A stretch of 64,000 bases of DNA from Marinomonas sargassi (GCF_025716875.1 NZ_JAOVZB010000005.1:305754-369753); one strand, 5' to 3'; counted from the stretch's first letter, positions 1 to 9,405 are shown. The notes: generated by a model from the sequence alone, not told the origin. Translations and numbers: made by a program.

Positions 1-762
1 GAGATTAACTGCTCTATAGACACTGGGCTAGATTTAGCACTTCTTAAAATGGCCGCAAAAGAACACAAAATTAAAGCCTGTGTTGTCACGCCAAATAATC
101 AAAATCCGACAGGTGCAACATTAAGCGAAAAAGCTAAGAAAACACTTATCGAATACGGCAATAAATATAAGTTCACAGTGATTGAAGATGATGTTTATGG
201 TGAATTAAGCTACCAAGAAAAAAGAGAAAGAGTACTTAAAGCAGACGACCTAGATGATAATGTAATTTATTGTAGCTCTTTTTCAAAAAGCATTGCCCCC
301 GGATTCAGAATTGGTTGGGTTGTGGGCGGAAAGTTTCAAACAAGCATAGAACATTACGCTTATGTACAGTCATTAGCTATCCCGACATTAACACAAACCG
401 CCATTGCTAACTTTTTAGAAAATGGGGCCTACGACCGCCACTTAAGAAAGACCCGCTTGAACTACCAAGAAAATTTACGTCACTGTACAAAAATTATCAC
501 CGCACATTTTCCAATAGGAACCAGCTGCTCTACACCTAATGGCGGTTTCCTATTGTGGGTAACTTTACCCAGTAACGTTAACGTCATGGCGCTACATAAT
601 TTAGCAATTGAAAACGGCATTGCCTTCCTACCTGGACTAGCCTTTAGTCGTACTAGCCAATTTAGCCATCACATCCGGCTAAACTATGGGATACACTGGG
701 ATAAAACAATGGATAACGCCTTAAAAACATTAGGTAAATTGTGCCAAAATCAGCTAAATTAA
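1..762 (+). CDS. MocR-type PLP-dependent aminotransferase domain protein (5' truncated by window)
   Basis: The frame is open from base 1, so the gene begins upstream of the window; only about 253 C-terminal residues are seen. They form the large-domain core and small domain of a fold-type I aminotransferase: NPTG in the context PNNQNPTG, EDDVYGEL, and the Schiff-base lysine in SSFSKSIAPGFRIGW, then a C-terminal RLNYG. The PNxQNPTG and EDDVYGEL wording is typical of the aminotransferase half of MocR/GntR regulators, which carry an N-terminal winged helix that would lie outside the window. A free-standing class I aminotransferase is the alternative. Substrate and target genes cannot be read from this part. 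No terminator is obvious after the stop. Confidence 0.75.
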   Translation, partial: EINCSIDTGLDLALLKMAAKEHKIKACVVTPNNQNPTGATLSEKAKKTLIEYGNKYKFTVIEDDVYGELSYQEKRERVLKADDLDDNVIYCSSFSKSIAPGFRIGWVVGGKFQTSIEHYAYVQSLAIPTLTQTAIANFLENGAYDRHLRKTRLNYQENLRHCTKIITAHFPIGTSCSTPNGGFLLWVTLPSNVNVMALHNLAIENGIAFLPGLAFSRTSQFSHHIRLNYGIHWDKTMDNALKTLGKLCQNQLN

Positions 763-951
763 CCATAAATAAAAAGCATAATTAGAATACTTAAGTTCGA
801 GTGTGAATATCTTCCCAGTGATATAAAAAAAAGATATATTAGAACGCTTCATTATTCTAAAATACATGTATACAGATCGAGCAAAAAGCGTACAATTCGC
901 ATTCTTTTTTAAACATTTGACCCAACGGTCCGATAATATAATTATCTGAAT

Positions 952-967
952 AATAAGCTGGCTTATT
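952..967. promoter_or_regulatory. Dyad overlapping the ribosome-binding region of the PilZ gene
   Basis: A perfect 7-bp inverted repeat, AATAAGC-TG-GCTTATT, ends 3 bp before the ATG at 971. It could be an operator or an RNA hairpin that hides the start; no ribosome-binding site better than this AT-rich stretch is visible. Confidence 0.3.
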
Positions 968-970
968 GCG

Positions 971-1381
971 ATGGAATTTGTCACACACCCAAAAGAGCTT
1001 CCATTAGAAATCACCCTAATAGAAGACCAGTCTTTTCCCCTCTTAGATGAACAAAGAGATGGATTTGTTGGCGTTATTTCTCACTCTTCTTGCCAATTCA
1101 ATAGTGGACAATCAGTCAAAATAACTTTAGAAGAAATCGACCCAAATTTTTGCGTATCAGGCCGTGTTGCTTGGTGCAGAAAAGAATCAGACGGTTATCA
1201 TGTTGCAATTGAGTTTCCAACCAAAGAAGAATGTTATTGCGTTCGAATGGTTGAACAACTTTCCCAGATCGAACACTATCGCCGCCAAGCAAAATCACAA
1301 GGGCGCCGATTAAATTATAATGAAGCAGCTTCAGAATGGATTCAAAAATTTGCTGCAACTTTTCCCTCTTTCAGTGTTTAA
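971..1381 (+). CDS. PilZ domain protein (putative c-di-GMP receptor)
   Basis: 136 residues. The central part (about residues 30-90) reads as a PilZ barrel: DGFVGVISHSSCQF, then GQSVKITL, then the strand GRVAWC followed by YHVAIEF. The tail, with VRMVEQLSQIEHYRR and a final SEWIQKFAATFP, matches the C-terminal extension of short PilZ proteins in Pseudomonas-like bacteria. The canonical RxxxR c-di-GMP motif is not evident near the N terminus, so nucleotide binding is not assured. A c-di-GMP turnover protein is encoded about 45 kb away (46365-49412), but nothing in the sequence links them. The start is the ATG right after a short dyad. Confidence 0.7.
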   Translation: MEFVTHPKELPLEITLIEDQSFPLLDEQRDGFVGVISHSSCQFNSGQSVKITLEEIDPNFCVSGRVAWCRKESDGYHVAIEFPTKEECYCVRMVEQLSQIEHYRRQAKSQGRRLNYNEAASEWIQKFAATFPSFSV

Positions 1382-1416
1382 CACTTCCCATCAAAACCTC
1401 TATTACAAACGAAACT

Positions 1417-1932
1417 ATGACCCAGACTCTCTCTCAACGAGATATTGATATTATTTCATCTCAGTTAGGACGTACTCCTAGCGGCATAAACAAGATTGCT
1501 CACTACTCGCCAAATGGCACTCCACAAGTATTGGAAATGGAGACTTGGGTATTCAACCAACCTTTCCCGACTTTATATTGGCTATCTAGCAAAGCGATTG
1601 ATAAGGCTCTCGCTAAAATTGAAAGCCAAGGTGTCGTTAAGCAATTAGAGCAACGAATTCAAGAAGACGAAGAGCTGAGAGAGGCTTACCATGCATCTCA
1701 CCGTGATTATATTGCTCGCCGTTGGGAAGTTATGAGTGATGAGCACAAGCAAATCATCGAAGAAAAAGGCTTTAAGCCGCTTTTTGAAAAGCTCGGTATT
1801 GGGGGCATAGCTAACTGGGATCAGGTGCGCTGCTTACACATGCAGTATGCTCACCATTTAGCTGGAAATAACGTTATTGGTAAAATCCTTGATGAAGAAT
1901 TCCAAATACGTGGCGTCGCTGACGCTGAATAA
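1417..1932 (+). CDS. DUF501 family protein
   Basis: 171 residues from the ATG at 1417. An upstream in-frame start at 1336 would overlap the PilZ gene and adds nothing family-like. LGRTPSGINKIAHYSP near the N terminus and QPFPTLYWLSSKAI around residues 45-60 are the conserved core of DUF501, a family of unknown biochemical function. The residues RCLHMQYAHHLAGNN lie in the C-terminal third, where family members keep a conserved Cys/His cluster. It follows the PilZ gene by 35 bp in the same direction and ends at a strong terminator. Confidence 0.8.
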   Translation: MTQTLSQRDIDIISSQLGRTPSGINKIAHYSPNGTPQVLEMETWVFNQPFPTLYWLSSKAIDKALAKIESQGVVKQLEQRIQEDEELREAYHASHRDYIARRWEVMSDEHKQIIEEKGFKPLFEKLGIGGIANWDQVRCLHMQYAHHLAGNNVIGKILDEEFQIRGVADAE

Positions 1933-1950
1933 GCGAAATTCGCGCACAAA

Positions 1951-1982
1951 AAAGGAGCTAAATATTTTAGCTCCTTTTTTTT
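1951..1982. terminator. Bidirectional intrinsic terminator
   Basis: GGAGCTAAA-TAT-TTTAGCTCC (1954-1974), flanked by an A run on the left and a T run on the right. It can end transcription from both the DUF501 gene (+) and the small gene at 2000-2284 (-). Confidence 0.9.
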
Positions 1983-1999
1983 GTAGAAACGGGTAAGTC

Positions 2000-2284
2000 T
2001 TAGCCTTTAAGTAAAGCTTCTAACTCCGCAGCCGTAGAGACCTTTGGTAATACTGCGCGAATCTTATTAAATGCTGCTTGAGCTACTGCTGCACGCTGAG
2101 CATAAGTTGTTAGTGCACCACCAGTCCAACCTGCAAGCTTAATCATGTCATTTTTAAAGTTATTTCCGTTAACACCGTGACCACCCAATTCCATGAGAGC
2201 ATCTTCGATAAGCAAATAACTTGGACGCTCGCCACCAAACTTCATGAAATCATCTTGTTGCACTTCTGCAAATTGTTTAGACAT
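2000..2284 (-). CDS. Small hypothetical protein
   Basis: 94 residues, not recognised. The ATG at 2284 is preceded by an AAGGG-type ribosome-binding site, the gene ends at a shared terminator, and the reading frame has normal composition, so it is probably real. The protein is soluble, without signal peptide or membrane segment, and has one glycine-rich turn (ELGGHGVNGNNF, about residues 32-43) followed by an alanine-rich helical C-terminal half. It is 91 bp downstream of glpK in the same orientation and could be read through from it. No function is proposed. Confidence 0.6.
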   Translation of the reverse strand: MSKQFAEVQQDDFMKFGGERPSYLLIEDALMELGGHGVNGNNFKNDMIKLAGWTGGALTTYAQRAAVAQAAFNKIRAVLPKVSTAAELEALLKG

Positions 2285-2375
2285 TACTCAACCCTTAATA
2301 TAATAAAAATCTATACGTAAACTTAACCAGAATCTTACCTATTCGCAAGAGCTTGTGAAGATAAAATGAAATTAT

Positions 2376-3863
2376 CTAATCAGCTTTAGTACGCACTCTT
2401 TCTACAGCCGTTTTCCAGCCTGCATATCTTTTATCTCTCACTTGCTCGGACAAGTCAGGTGTAAATGACTTATCCACTTCCCATAATGCTGAAATGCTAT
2501 CTGTAGATTCATATAAACCAATATGTAAACCAGCCAAGTAGCTAACACCAAGTGCTGTTGTTTCTACTACCGATGGCCTTTCAACTGTTACATCAAGTAA
2601 ATCACTTAATGATTGCACCATGACATCATTCACCGCCATGCCGCCATCAATACGAAGTTTATTAAAAGATGCTCCATCCAAAGCCATTGCACCGACTAAA
2701 TCCTTTGTCTGATAACAAACAGATCTAAGCCCTGCGCTGACAATGTCCTCAACACTTGTATCACGAGTTAACCCTATCATGGCGCCTCTTGCATCCGGAT
2801 CCCAATAAGGCGCACCTAGACCCGTAAAAGCCGGTACAAGATAAACTGACTCATCATTCTTAGCCTTACTAGCTAAACTCTGAGTCTCTTTAGCATCAGC
2901 AAACAACTTAAGACCATCACGCAACCACTGAATTGCAGCACCTGCGACGAAGATACTACCTTCAAGGGCATAAGTAACTTTACCGTTAAGACGATAGCCA
3001 ACCGTTGTGAGTAGTTTATGATTGGACTTTATCGCTTTATCGCCAGTGTTCAGTATCAAAAAGCACCCTGTACCATAAGTACTTTTTACCATACCGGGAG
3101 AGAAACAAGCCTGCCCCACAAGCGCAGCTTGCTGGTCTCCTGCCATACCATTAATTGGGATCTCCGCTCCTAACCATTCACTGTTAGCTACTCCAAAATC
3201 CGCGCTACAGTCCATGACTTCTGGAAAAAGAACATCAGCAATACCAAAGTGCTCAATTAATTCCTTATCCCACTCTTGAGTATGGATATTAAAAGCCATG
3301 GTTCGTGCTGCATTCGTCGCGTCGGTTTTAAAAGATTGCCCTTTTGTAAGGCGCCATAATAAAAAACAATCCACGGTGCCAAATGCCAATCGCCCAGCTC
3401 GGGCTTTGTCAGCCGCTCCCTCTACATTATCCAGCACCCAGCGTATTTTGGTGGCAGAAAAGTAAGGGTCAATTAATAAGCCTGTTTTGTCTTGAACCTC
3501 TTGCTCTAGCCCCTGATCACGCAACGCTTTGCATAATTCACTAGTGCGTCGATCTTGCCAAACAATAGCGTTATAGACTGGCTCACCTGTTTGGGTATCC
3601 CATAGGATGGTGGTTTCTCGTTGATTGGTAATACCGATGGAAACGATGTCATTTACATCCACACCTGCCGTTTCAATCGCTAATTGGCAAACAGAGATTG
3701 TTGAAGACCAAATTGCTTCAGGGTCATGTTCGACCCAACCGTCAGCAGGAAATATTTGTGGGAACTCTTGTTGTGATTTAGCAAGGCTCTGACCTTGCTT
3801 ATCAAATAGAATGGCTCTTGAACTAGTCGTTCCCTGATCTATTGCGAGAATATAATGTGGCAT
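2376..3863 (-). CDS. glpK: Glycerol kinase
   Basis: Phosphorylates glycerol to glycerol 3-phosphate with ATP, trapping it in the cytoplasm. 495 residues, the normal length of the FGGY family member GlpK. Seen: the N-terminal phosphate-binding loop [10 protein letters not shown] (about residues 8-17), GITNQRET near 80, and GGMAVND in the C-terminal ATPase lobe. The gene is divergent from glpR, and a glpR-type operator lies between them. No glycerol facilitator gene (glpF) accompanies it, although glpF often precedes glpK in other gammaproteobacteria; uptake must be encoded elsewhere or be passive. Start is the ATG at 3863. Confidence 0.97.
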   Translation of the reverse strand: MPHYILAIDQGTTSSRAILFDKQGQSLAKSQQEFPQIFPADGWVEHDPEAIWSSTISVCQLAIETAGVDVNDIVSIGITNQRETTILWDTQTGEPVYNAIVWQDRRTSELCKALRDQGLEQEVQDKTGLLIDPYFSATKIRWVLDNVEGAADKARAGRLAFGTVDCFLLWRLTKGQSFKTDATNAARTMAFNIHTQEWDKELIEHFGIADVLFPEVMDCSADFGVANSEWLGAEIPINGMAGDQQAALVGQACFSPGMVKSTYGTGCFLILNTGDKAIKSNHKLLTTVGYRLNGKVTYALEGSIFVAGAAIQWLRDGLKLFADAKETQSLASKAKNDESVYLVPAFTGLGAPYWDPDARGAMIGLTRDTSVEDIVSAGLRSVCYQTKDLVGAMALDGASFNKLRIDGGMAVNDVMVQSLSDLLDVTVERPSVVETTALGVSYLAGLHIGLYESTDSISALWEVDKSFTPDLSEQVRDKRYAGWKTAVERVRTKAD

Positions 3864-3926
3864 AATGTTTTCTCTTTAGTCGGCAGTTCTTTTATACTGC
3901 ACGTGATTATTTTTATTTTGCTTTTA

Positions 3927-3949
3927 GAACATACATGTTCAAATTCGAA
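3927..3949. promoter_or_regulatory. Predicted GlpR operator between glpK and glpR
   Basis: GAACAT-AC-ATGTTC (a perfect 6-bp dyad, 3927-3940), three bases, then TTCGAA (3944-3949). The same composite, with the same spacing, lies upstream of glpD (4884-4906). Its position in the glpK/glpR divergent region suggests control of glpK and autoregulation of glpR. Confidence 0.7.
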
Positions 3950-4018
3950 TATCGCCTATTAAAAACTAATCTTTATACACTTAGCAAGCGACGCCCTTTG
4001 AAATAGGAATAAAATACG

Positions 4019-4789
4019 ATGAGCCAAATCGCCAGACATGACAAAATTGTCACCATCGCAAAAGAAAAAGGCTACGTCACCATAGAAGAACTTGCTACCC
4101 ACTTTTCTGTTACACCACAAACTATCCGTAGAGACATCAATGAATTGGCTAAGTCTGGCAGTATACGTCGACATCATGGTGGAATAAGTTACGACTCTAG
4201 CACCACCAATATGACGTATGCGACTCGCCAAATTCTTCAGTTATCAGCAAAAGAACAAATTGCCAAAAAAATCGCAGCAGAAATCCCCAACAACGCTTCC
4301 TTGTTTATCAATATTGGCACCACAACAGAAACCGTCGCTCGCGCTTTGTTAAATCATCAAGGCCTACAAGTGATAACCAATAACCTGAACGTCGCAACTA
4401 TTTTAAGCTGTAAGGAAGATTTTAACGTCATAGTGACGGGCGGGACCGTACGTTCAAGGGATAGAGGTGTAATAGGTGAGGCCACTATCGACTTCATCAA
4501 TCAATTTCGTGTGGACTTCGGCATCATAGGAATCAGCGGCATTGACCCTATGGACGGCTCTTTACTTGATTATGATTACCAAGAGGTTCGTGTAGCACAA
4601 AGCATTATTTCCAACTCTCGCACTGTATTTCTCGCTGCAGACAGCGCAAAATTTGGTCGTCACCCCTTGGTTCGACTAGGTAATATCACTCAAGTGCACA
4701 GACTATTTACGGACGAGCAGCCTCCTGAGCCAATCTCATTATTGATGCAAGAGCACAAAATAAAGCTAGAACTTTGCTCTGACCAATAA
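4019..4789 (+). CDS. glpR: DeoR-family glycerol-3-phosphate regulon repressor
   Basis: 256 residues. The N-terminal DeoR helix-turn-helix is clear ([15 protein letters not shown], then [10 protein letters not shown], about residues 18-43), followed by the sugar-phosphate sensing fold with [13 protein letters not shown] and the glycine-rich [16 protein letters not shown]. In E. coli GlpR represses glp genes and is released by glycerol 3-phosphate. Its position between glpK and glpD, together with the shared operator in front of both, supports that role here; a paralogue specific for another sugar phosphate is much less likely. Confidence 0.93.
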   Translation: MSQIARHDKIVTIAKEKGYVTIEELATHFSVTPQTIRRDINELAKSGSIRRHHGGISYDSSTTNMTYATRQILQLSAKEQIAKKIAAEIPNNASLFINIGTTTETVARALLNHQGLQVITNNLNVATILSCKEDFNVIVTGGTVRSRDRGVIGEATIDFINQFRVDFGIIGISGIDPMDGSLLDYDYQEVRVAQSIISNSRTVFLAADSAKFGRHPLVRLGNITQVHRLFTDEQPPEPISLLMQEHKIKLELCSDQ

Positions 4790-4883
4790 ACCTTTCTTTC
4801 CATAAAACAGTCTCAAAAAATTAAATAATTCACGAATCCTTCACATTGTTGTGTTGTTATTTTCACTTGTGAAGAATAATATC

Positions 4884-4906
4884 GAACATACATGTTCACT
4901 TTCGAA
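4884..4906. promoter_or_regulatory. Predicted GlpR operator upstream of glpD
   Basis: GAACAT-AC-ATGTTC (4884-4897), three bases, TTCGAA (4901-4906), ending 21 bp before the glpD start. The 14-bp dyad is identical to the one at 3927-3940. Confidence 0.7.
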
Positions 4907-4927
4907 CATTTAACAGTAGGATCCAAT

Positions 4928-6415
4928 ATGAACCAATCACACTTCGATGTCTTTATTGTAGGCGGAGGAATCAACGGAACAGGCATTGCGGCAGATGCAG
5001 CTGGCCGAAATTTGTCCGTTGGCCTATGTGAAATGGGAGACCTTGCACAAGCCACTTCTTCATCTAGCAGCAAGCTTATTCATGGCGGCCTACGATATCT
5101 TGAACATTACGAGTTTCGCCTCGTTAAAGAAGCCTTAACAGAACGTGAAGTATTGCTGAAAGTCGCACCTCACCTCGTTACACCTATGCGCTTTCAAATG
5201 CCCCATCGCCCTCACCTACGTCCAGCGTGGATGATAAGAATCGGGCTTTTCCTCTACGACCATCTAGGTAAACGCGAAACCTTATTAGGCTCAAAAGGCG
5301 TGTCCTACAAACAGCCTGACAGCCCATTAAAAGCCGATATTACTCAAGGCTTTGAATATTCAGACTGCCAAGTTGATGACGCTCGACTAGTCATCACCAA
5401 TGCATTAAGCGCCAAAAATAACGGCGCGGAAATATATGCGCGTACGCGTTGCGTCTCAGCGAAGCGTATTAACAAGCAATGGCAAATTGAATTAGAAAAC
5501 GTGCTAACTAAAGAAACGAAAACAGTAACAGCCAATGCTTTAGTTAATGCAGCAGGGCCATGGGTATCTTCTTTCATTGAAACTAAGCTAGAGAAAAAAG
5601 CGCCCTATGGCATCCGCATGATAAAAGGCAGTCATCTGGCGGTACCAAAGTTATACCAAGAAAATAACGCTTTCATCATGCAAAACACAGATAAGCGTAT
5701 TGTCTTCGCTATTCCATACCAAGATAACTACACCTTATTGGGTACAACCGATGTGGAATATAAAGGTGATGCCAGCAAGGTGTCTATTTCGGATGAAGAA
5801 GTAAACTATATTCTACAAGTGACCAACGATCACTTCCAAAAGACGCTGTCCCCAGACGATGTAGTATGGAGCTATTCTGGTGTTCGTCCGCTATTAGAAG
5901 ATGAATCATCAGACCCCTCAGCCGTGACCCGTGATTACACACTTCACTTAGAAGGCGCTCAAGACGAAGCTCCATTACTTAGTATTTTTGGTGGCAAAAT
6001 CACAACCTATCGCAAACTTGCTTTATCCGCTCTGGAAAAGCTTGCTCCTTTCTTTGAGCAACAAGGCCCAGCTTGGACTCATGAGAAGCCCTTACCCGGT
6101 GGAGATTTCAAGCAGACGCTAACAGACTTTACTCGCCAGCTACAAAATCAATATGCATTTTTGCCATTAGATTTGATTCAGCGATTGGCGCGCAGCTATG
6201 GCAGTTTGACTCACAAGTTATTGATAAACATTCATTCGAAAGATGAACTAGGTCAGCACTTTGGTGCGAACTTGTATCAATTAGAAGTCGACTACCTAAT
6301 AGAAAATGAATGGGCACATACAGCAGAAGACATTCTATGGCGTAGAAGCAAACTAGGCCTTGAATTTTCAGACCAACAAACGGCTGAATTAGACAGTTAT
6401 ATACAGTCTAGGTGA
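4928..6415 (+). CDS. glpD: Aerobic glycerol-3-phosphate dehydrogenase
   Basis: Membrane-associated flavoenzyme that oxidises glycerol 3-phosphate to dihydroxyacetone phosphate and passes electrons to quinone. 495 residues from the ATG at 4928, chosen because AGGAT lies just upstream and the Rossmann segment follows at once (DVFIVGGGINGTGIAADAAG, about residues 7-26). A frame-open start at 4892 would sit inside the operator. Other family signatures: SSSSKLIHGGLRYLE, VVWSYSGVRPLL and FGGKITTYRKLA. Third gene of the glycerol cluster and closed by its own terminator. Confidence 0.97.
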   Translation: MNQSHFDVFIVGGGINGTGIAADAAGRNLSVGLCEMGDLAQATSSSSSKLIHGGLRYLEHYEFRLVKEALTEREVLLKVAPHLVTPMRFQMPHRPHLRPAWMIRIGLFLYDHLGKRETLLGSKGVSYKQPDSPLKADITQGFEYSDCQVDDARLVITNALSAKNNGAEIYARTRCVSAKRINKQWQIELENVLTKETKTVTANALVNAAGPWVSSFIETKLEKKAPYGIRMIKGSHLAVPKLYQENNAFIMQNTDKRIVFAIPYQDNYTLLGTTDVEYKGDASKVSISDEEVNYILQVTNDHFQKTLSPDDVVWSYSGVRPLLEDESSDPSAVTRDYTLHLEGAQDEAPLLSIFGGKITTYRKLALSALEKLAPFFEQQGPAWTHEKPLPGGDFKQTLTDFTRQLQNQYAFLPLDLIQRLARSYGSLTHKLLINIHSKDELGQHFGANLYQLEVDYLIENEWAHTAEDILWRRSKLGLEFSDQQTAELDSYIQSR

Positions 6416-6441
6416 TATCTAACATTAACAGTAGCACCCCT

Positions 6442-6479
6442 AAATAGCCTGCCAAGCAATTGCTCTGCAGGCTATTTTT
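6442..6479 (+). terminator. Intrinsic terminator after glpD
   Basis: AAATAGCCTGC (6442-6452) pairs perfectly with GCAGGCTATTT (6467-6477) and is followed by T residues. Confidence 0.9.
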
Positions 6480-6529
6480 GTTTAACTTCTAGACTATAGA
6501 AGTAAATCTTACAATAGGGATATTGCAGT

Positions 6530-7309
6530 ATGGAATTTTTGGATAGCACCTTCTTCGGTTTGTCGTTATGGCTCTACCTAGCACTGTTCGTTGCGGCATT
6601 TATAGCAGGTGTTATTGACGCCATTGCTGGCGGTGGCGGGCTTATCACTGTCCCTGTTTTATTAGCGGCCGGACTATCACCTGCTCAGGCACTTGCAACC
6701 AACAAACTTCAGGGCTGTGCTGGCACGCTTTCAGCATCCTACCACTTCATCAAAAAGAAACAGGTCAAGCTATCTGAAATGTGGCTTTCGATTTTATTAA
6801 CCGGAATTGGCGCGGTAGTAGGCACCTTGCTGGTATCTTACCTAGACAGTGGACTACTCCTAAAGGCAGTACCTATCATTTTGATTGGTGTTGCTATTTT
6901 CTTCTACTTCCTACCGAAAGTTCAGCCCTACATAGCAAGTAAGTTCTCACTAACACAATCCCAATTCGCTCTACTCATTGGTGGCAGTGTGGGGTTTTAC
7001 GACGGTCTAATCGGCCCGGGGACAGGAGCATTCTTCTCCACCGCTTATCTATGTTTTATGGGTTACTCAATCGTTTCTGCAACCGCCCATACAAAAATAT
7101 TGAATGCGACCAGCAACCTAGCTTCTCTTATTATATTCACCTTTAGCGGCCATATTGTTTGGGCTCTTGGTATTGTTATGGGAGTAGGTCAATGGTTCGG
7201 GGCACAACTTGGCTCTCGGTTGGTTATCACTAAAGGAGCCGCCTTGATCCGCCCTATGGTAATCATTATGTGTCTGGCTATTTCCGTGAAGCTACTGTTA
7301 GACAATTAA
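6530..7309 (+). CDS. TauE/SafE (TSUP) family membrane permease
   Basis: 259 residues with about eight hydrophobic segments. The N-terminal repeat has the family hallmark DAIAGGGGLITVPVLL (about residues 29-44) followed by ALATNKLQG; the second half repeats the fold with GFYDGLIGPGTGAFF. TSUP proteins such as E. coli YfcA carry small anions, often sulfite or sulfonate-derived compounds, but the substrate cannot be told from sequence. It stands alone between two terminators, so a link to glycerol metabolism is not implied. Confidence 0.9.
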   Translation: MEFLDSTFFGLSLWLYLALFVAAFIAGVIDAIAGGGGLITVPVLLAAGLSPAQALATNKLQGCAGTLSASYHFIKKKQVKLSEMWLSILLTGIGAVVGTLLVSYLDSGLLLKAVPIILIGVAIFFYFLPKVQPYIASKFSLTQSQFALLIGGSVGFYDGLIGPGTGAFFSTAYLCFMGYSIVSATAHTKILNATSNLASLIIFTFSGHIVWALGIVMGVGQWFGAQLGSRLVITKGAALIRPMVIIMCLAISVKLLLDN

Positions 7310-7346
7310 CCCACAATAGATAGCCTCTCTTTTAGATACAAACCAT

Positions 7347-7386
7347 AAAAAAGCGATGCTGCATTTACCGCAACACCGCTTTTTTT
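7347..7386. terminator. Convergent terminator between the TSUP gene and gap
   Basis: AAAAAAGCG (7347-7355) pairs with CGCTTTTTT (7377-7385) and the interior pairs imperfectly (TGcTGC with GCAaCA). A and T tails on the two sides let it serve both strands. Confidence 0.8.
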
Positions 7387-7407
7387 GTTATTTTGATCGC
7401 TACTAGT

Positions 7408-8784
7408 CTAAGCCGCTTTATCGTTTTCTATCAATAGTCCATCTAACTTCATCATAGACAGCTTTTCCATCAAACGAACTACTTGGCAGCTGTAACCGTA
7501 TTCATTGTCGTACCAAACGTATAAAGTCACTTGATTACCACGCACTTTGGTCGACAAAGCATCGACGATGCCTGCTTGCTCTGAGCCGATAAAATCAGAA
7601 CTCACTGCGTCTGGCTCTTCACTAAAGCCTATTTGACCGACCAACTCTTTAGTATTTGAAGCCGATTTTAACAATGCGTTAATCGTCTCAACCTGAGTCT
7701 CTTGCTTCAGGTTTAAGCTCAAAACAGCAATAGAAACATTAATTACGGGAACTCGAATAGCACTGCCGCTTAGCTTCCCTTCTAAAGACGGGATAGCCTT
7801 CGCAACAGCTTTCGCCGCACCAGTTTCTGTCATTACCATATTCATACCCGCCGCTCGACCACGACGATCACCCTTATGAATATTATCAATCAGATTCTGG
7901 TCATTCGTATAAGCATGGACTGTTTCTACATGCCCCGACTCAATACCAAATTGCTTTTCCAGTACGGATAATATTGGTGTTATAGCGTTGGTCGTACAAG
8001 AAGCTGCTGAAATAATGTCATCTTCTGTGGTGAGATCCTGATCATTCACACCAAAGACAATGTTTTTCATCTCTTTACCGGGAGCCGTTAGAACCACTCG
8101 CTCAATACCGGGGCGGCTTAAGTGAAGATTCAAACCCTCTCTATCTCTCCAGCGACCTGTATTATCAACCAATAGAGCCTTCTCTATACCGTGGCTTTGG
8201 TAATCTACCTCAGTTGGATCAGAAGCATAAATCACCTTTACAGATAGACCATTTATGATGAGAGACTGACTTGCTTCATCAACACTAACCAAACCATCAT
8301 ACACGCCGTGGACAGAGTCATATTTAAGTAAGCTAGCGCGTTTCGCTAAGTCATTTTCGCAGGACTTACGCACTACAATAGCAGCAAGTTCCATTCCTAA
8401 CGTGGTATGACCCATTGCACACATACGACGTACTAATAGTCGACCAATTCGGCCAAAACCATACAAAACCACAGGCGTTGTATCTGCGTCATGTTCACGC
8501 GCTTGAGTTAGAAGATCTTGGGTAGATTCTGCAAGTAGAGTCTCTAACTCAATTAAAGTATTGGAAGCCTCCGACGCCTGAATTTTTTCTAGTGCGCCAT
8601 AGACTTGATTAAGATCTAGTTCAGGATATTGTTCAAATGTTGTCATTAAACCGGTTACTGAGTCAGCCATAAGCGTATGGCCAGCCAACTGCACTTTCAC
8701 TCCCTTATCACGTCCTAGCTTCCCTAAAAGGGGAATCATAGATTCAACTTGAGACAAGGATTGTAACCAAGCATTACTCGTCAT
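7408..8784 (-). CDS. Glyceraldehyde-3-phosphate dehydrogenase, long form
   Basis: 458 residues, about 120 longer than standard GAPDH. The canonical enzyme begins near residue 104 with the Rossmann motif VVLYGFGRIGRLLVRRM. The catalytic cysteine is Cys263 in SAASCTTNAITP and the active-site histidine is His290 in VHAYTNDQN; NEYGYSCQVVRL near the end is also typical. The first 100 residues are a helical extension without recognised motif, as found in the long GAPDH-like proteins of Pseudomonas and relatives. It likely catalyses oxidation or reduction between glyceraldehyde 3-phosphate and 1,3-bisphosphoglycerate; whether it works in glycolysis or gluconeogenesis is not visible. It is monocistronic. 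Confidence 0.93.
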   Translation of the reverse strand: MTSNAWLQSLSQVESMIPLLGKLGRDKGVKVQLAGHTLMADSVTGLMTTFEQYPELDLNQVYGALEKIQASEASNTLIELETLLAESTQDLLTQAREHDADTTPVVLYGFGRIGRLLVRRMCAMGHTTLGMELAAIVVRKSCENDLAKRASLLKYDSVHGVYDGLVSVDEASQSLIINGLSVKVIYASDPTEVDYQSHGIEKALLVDNTGRWRDREGLNLHLSRPGIERVVLTAPGKEMKNIVFGVNDQDLTTEDDIISAASCTTNAITPILSVLEKQFGIESGHVETVHAYTNDQNLIDNIHKGDRRGRAAGMNMVMTETGAAKAVAKAIPSLEGKLSGSAIRVPVINVSIAVLSLNLKQETQVETINALLKSASNTKELVGQIGFSEEPDAVSSDFIGSEQAGIVDALSTKVRGNQVTLYVWYDNEYGYSCQVVRLMEKLSMMKLDGLLIENDKAA

Positions 8785-9044
8785 TTTTTACTCCTAAAAG
8801 ATCGACTGCATTGAAAATTTCCTGCATCTTAACGTCACAAAATGGCAATAACAAATTGTAATAAGACAACAAAAAAACCTTAAAAAGCAGTGTTTTAGAG
8901 CGTTTTTTATATAAATAACGAAATTGAAAAAGAAGGGTAGGAACTTTACAACGAAACTAAGCGAATAGAGCCTATTTTCCTAAAAATGGATGCTTTATGT
9001 TGTGATTAGGCAACAAAAAGCGGTAGAAACTTTCATAAAAAAAC

Positions 9045-9374
9045 TTACAAATGTCGCTTTCTTTCAGCCAAAACACCTAATAAGCAGAAGCAAAAGAAGA
9101 GCGCGAGAGGACGATACACTAAATCGATTTGCACAATCCCCCAATAAACTATTGGTTGCCCCCATAAGGTCAGCAGACCATACCCAAAGGTGCACATGAA
9201 GATAAACGCCGTTACCCTTGCAATAAAATGCCAAGAAGCAATCAACTTTTTAATAAAGCCGTTCACCTTATCCCCATAAATAACCAAGCAAGTTGCAATT
9301 AAGGCGAGAGAAATATCTTCAAGATAGGGTTGCATAAAACGCGCTAAGTTGAGGTTTAGGTCAAGAAGAAACAT
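9045..9374 (-). CDS. DUF3392 family inner-membrane protein
   Basis: 109 residues from the ATG at 9374 (a TTG 15 bp upstream is the alternative). Three hydrophobic segments; the stretch ISLALIATCLVIYGDKVNGFIKK, the central CTFGYGLLTLWGQP and the terminal LLGVLAERKRHL match the DUF3392 pattern known from vibrios and other gammaproteobacteria. Function unknown. It follows the secreted-protein gene (9406-9963) by about 30 bp on the same strand and may share its transcript. Confidence 0.75.
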   Translation of the reverse strand: MFLLDLNLNLARFMQPYLEDISLALIATCLVIYGDKVNGFIKKLIASWHFIARVTAFIFMCTFGYGLLTLWGQPIVYWGIVQIDLVYRPLALFFCFCLLGVLAERKRHL

Positions 9375-9405
9375 ATTGATACTACCCAAAGCCTATAGAG
9401 GTGAA

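Noticed and set aside
754..1014. 86-codon minus-strand frame over the PilZ start
   Set aside because: Low-complexity hydrophobic translation, no start signal, overlaps the PilZ gene.
8990..9199. 69-codon plus-strand frame over the DUF3392 gene
   Set aside because: Overlaps a recognisable family on the other strand and encodes nothing known.
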